From NCBI GenBank assembly GCA_905211485.1, contig CAJMAW010000157.1, positions 1 through 6,491 of the forward strand: 6,491 bases of DNA, given 5' to 3'. Under the pieces are notes generated by a model. The model saw nothing but the letters and a program-made list of their open reading frames with translations, was not told where the DNA came from and searched no databases. Shown piece by piece: positions 5,319 to 6,491 of this stretch. Each line of letters opens with the position of its first letter. Position 1 is the stretch's first letter. Source of the DNA: an uncultured Lentisphaeria bacterium (GTDB lineage Bacteria; Verrucomicrobiota; Lentisphaeria; Victivallales; UBA1829). The position numbers and the translations under genes are program-made.

Positions 5319-6299
5319 GTGCTTTTCGGAATTACGGCTCTTCTGGTGGTAGGCGCCAGCTGGTGCCTGGTGGGAATTGTCCTCGGGCGTGCGCCCAGGG
5401 ATGGACTCGACACAGGGATCATTCAACTGCTCGGCGCCTGCGTCTCCATCGCCGCCAGCATAACGATTGCAACGTGTTTTCTTCCGCCGGGCGCATGCCC
5501 GGCGGAAGTCTTGTTCCGGACCTGCGGAATCTATTTTGCCGCTGGGATTTTCAATTATTTCGGGCTTCAGGCCATGGCGGAAGGCATGAGAAGGGGACCG
5601 AATGGAAGTGTCTGGGGCATCATGCAGTCGGCAATGGTCTTTCCGTTTCTGGCGGGGATTCTGTTTTTCGGCGTTGCGCTGACGTTGCCGCGCACACTGG
5701 GAATTCTTGCTCTGCTCGGGGCGATTCCGCTTTTCAGCATGGCCAAAAACAGCAAAAATCAGAAAGAGGGGGGGGAAGGGAAAAATGATTCCTCCCATGA
5801 AGAGAATGGAAAATGGCGTTTCTGGGCATTTCTGTCTCTTGCTCTGATTGCCATTCAGCAGAATCTCGCCACCGCACCCTCTTACGATCCTGAAGCCAGA
5901 GAAGTTTCTCCGATTCTCCGTGCCGCATCGAGTGCCGCGGGGACTCTTGCGGCCTTCGTTCTTCAGACTGTCTTCCAGAAAATCAGGGGGGGAGAGTCCT
6001 TCCTTATCTTTCTGGGAAAAATCAAAGGAAGCATTTCCCGTCCGCGCCTCTGGGTATATGTTTTATCCATGCAGTTCTTCAGTTTGATTTTTGCCTACAC
6101 GCTCCTGTATCCCGGGCTGGATGCCATGGGGAAAGCCGGAGCAGGGGCGGTGAGTTATCCGCTCATGGTTGGAAGCTGCATTGTCTCATTCACTTTGTAT
6201 TCCGCTCTGGTGCTGAGGGAAAAACTTTCCTGGACACAGATGGCTGCGCTTGTCTTCTGCCTGGGGGGACTGGCGGGACTTTGTTTCCCCTCACCGTAA
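5319..6299 (+). CDS. DMT-superfamily permease, RhaT/GRP-like, ten predicted membrane segments
   Basis: This is a 326-residue integral membrane protein. Hydrophobic segments lie at about 2-22, 32-54, 66-84, 97-119, 124-141, 167-183, 204-222 (weaker), 243-263, 275-297 and 304-323. A charged loop at about 142-166 (KNSKNQKEGGEGKNDSSHEE) divides it into two five-helix halves, as in the drug/metabolite transporter fold. The layout and the GIFNYFGLQAMAEGMRRGPN stretch recall sugar permeases such as RhaT, by impression rather than alignment. The start is GTG at 5319: an in-frame stop at 5310-5312 rules out anything earlier, and a later start would remove helix 1. GGAG (5302-5305) is a rather distant ribosome site, 13 nt away. 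It probably shares a transcript with the GH39-like gene and may carry its substrate or product. A perfect 28-nt palindrome falls between helices 2 and 3. Confidence 0.85.
   Translation: MLFGITALLVVGASWCLVGIVLGRAPRDGLDTGIIQLLGACVSIAASITIATCFLPPGACPAEVLFRTCGIYFAAGIFNYFGLQAMAEGMRRGPNGSVWGIMQSAMVFPFLAGILFFGVALTLPRTLGILALLGAIPLFSMAKNSKNQKEGGEGKNDSSHEENGKWRFWAFLSLALIAIQQNLATAPSYDPEAREVSPILRAASSAAGTLAAFVLQTVFQKIRGGESFLIFLGKIKGSISRPRLWVYVLSMQFFSLIFAYTLLYPGLDAMGKAGAGAVSYPLMVGSCIVSFTLYSALVLREKLSWTQMAALVFCLGGLAGLCFPSP
5481..5508. repeat. Perfect 12-bp inverted repeat with 4-nt loop inside the permease gene
   Basis: CTTCCGCCGGGC (5481-5492), loop GCAT (5493-5496), then GCCCGGCGGAAG (5497-5508). All 12 pairs match, and most are G-C. 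It starts exactly on a codon boundary and encodes LPPGACPAE in the loop between membrane segments 2 and 3. TTTT (5477-5480) precedes it. A stem of this length is far from chance expectation and should form a stable hairpin in the mRNA. Confidence 0.85.
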
Positions 6300-6334
6300 T
6301 TAAGAATGCCTGAAATCCAATAATATAAATGACG

Positions 6335-6357
6335 GAAAAATGCGGTTCGCATTTTTC
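6335..6357. terminator. Probable intrinsic terminator after the permease (symmetric)
   Basis: GAAAAATGCG (6335-6344), loop GTT, CGCATTTTTC (6348-6357). The A-run, short GC-containing stem and T-run form the shape of a two-way Rho-independent terminator 35 bp after the permease stop. The uninterrupted GC core is only 4 bp, so its strength is uncertain. It is also the first of four adjacent hairpins and may be part of a repeat element rather than a dedicated terminator. Confidence 0.55.
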
Positions 6358-6423
6358 TCGAGTTCAAGGTCCGTGACCTTGTCGCGCATTCCAGCGGCGG
6401 GACGCTGGTCGTGCGAAGCACGA
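6335..6423. repeat. Cluster of four small perfect hairpins (candidate palindromic repeat element)
   Basis: Four stem-loops follow one another: 6335-6357 (10 bp, loop GTT); 6365-6381, CAAGGTC/GACCTTG (7 bp, loop CGT); 6391-6408, CCAGCG/CGCTGG (6 bp, 6-nt loop); and 6409-6423, TCGTGC/GCACGA (6 bp, loop GAA). The first and last carry related arms: TTCGCA appears on opposite strands. The minus strand stays open in all three frames across most of the element, which is typical of dispersed extragenic palindromes that give false ORFs. No tRNA or known riboswitch fold is recognised. Confidence 0.5.
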
Positions 6424-6491
6424 AATCTTAAAAAAATACACTGCCGTCCCATAATTCTTTGAAATCGTCATTCTAACCACCCTATTTGAGC
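6424..6491. other. Non-coding AT-rich right edge
   Basis: This stretch carries an A-run (6430-6436) and no convincing start or ribosome site. On the minus strand one frame is open from the window edge to 6364 and contains a 35-codon stretch from ATG at 6471. Most of that lies in the hairpin cluster, so it is not called as a gene. Confidence 0.4.

Noticed and set aside
6155..6471. Reverse-strand ORFs at the right end (6421-6155 and the 35-codon frame from 6471 to 6364)
   Set aside because: They are made largely of the four-hairpin element or antisense permease sequence, with no ribosome site and no domain. They are better explained by a palindromic repeat open in all frames.
1..6491. CRISPR array, tRNA/rRNA genes, insertion sequence or phage genes
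   Set aside because: No regularly spaced repeats, no tRNA-like cloverleaf and no transposase or integrase motifs were seen on either strand.

Overview
The window comes from a moderately GC-rich bacterium with dense carbohydrate-utilisation genes. It holds AraC-family regulators placed back-to-back with glycoside hydrolases, a DMT-type sugar permease, and small GC-rich palindromic repeats between genes. This style fits the PVC group, with a Lentisphaerae (Victivallis-like) relative as the best guess. That taxonomic call is an impression from gene content and style, not a measurement.

Layout from left to right: (1) Positions 1-690, minus strand: the N-terminal 230 codons of an AraC/XylS-type regulator (cupin sensor plus the first residues of the DNA-binding domain), cut by the left edge. 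(2) Positions 691-777: a compact divergent control region with overlapping outward promoters. (3) Positions 778-2580, plus: a complete, apparently cytoplasmic GH2 hydrolase with both catalytic glutamates. (4) Positions 2581-2730: a convergent intergenic spacer that can fold into a large polypyrimidine/polypurine hairpin. (5) Positions 2731-3714, minus: a second, complete AraC-type regulator with an odd basic C-terminal tail. (6) Positions 3715-3905: a second divergent control region with a good sigma-70-like promoter and repeated operator-like sequences. (7) Positions 3906-5267, plus: a clan GH-A, GH39-like hydrolase, also without a signal peptide. (8) Positions 5319-6299, plus: a 10-TM DMT/RhaT-like permease, probably co-transcribed with the hydrolase. 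(9) Positions 6300-6491: non-coding DNA with four consecutive small perfect hairpins, the first able to act as a terminator.

Working model (inference): the locus is two regulator/hydrolase divergent pairs plus a permease. A glycoside or oligosaccharide would enter the cell and be cut in the cytoplasm by the GH39-like and GH2 enzymes, each under its own AraC-type switch. The substrate cannot be read from the sequence. The most unusual signals are the duplicated 17-bp operator-like element flanking the GH39 promoter, a perfect 12-bp-stem palindrome inside the permease gene, the four-hairpin element at the right end, and the structured convergent spacer.
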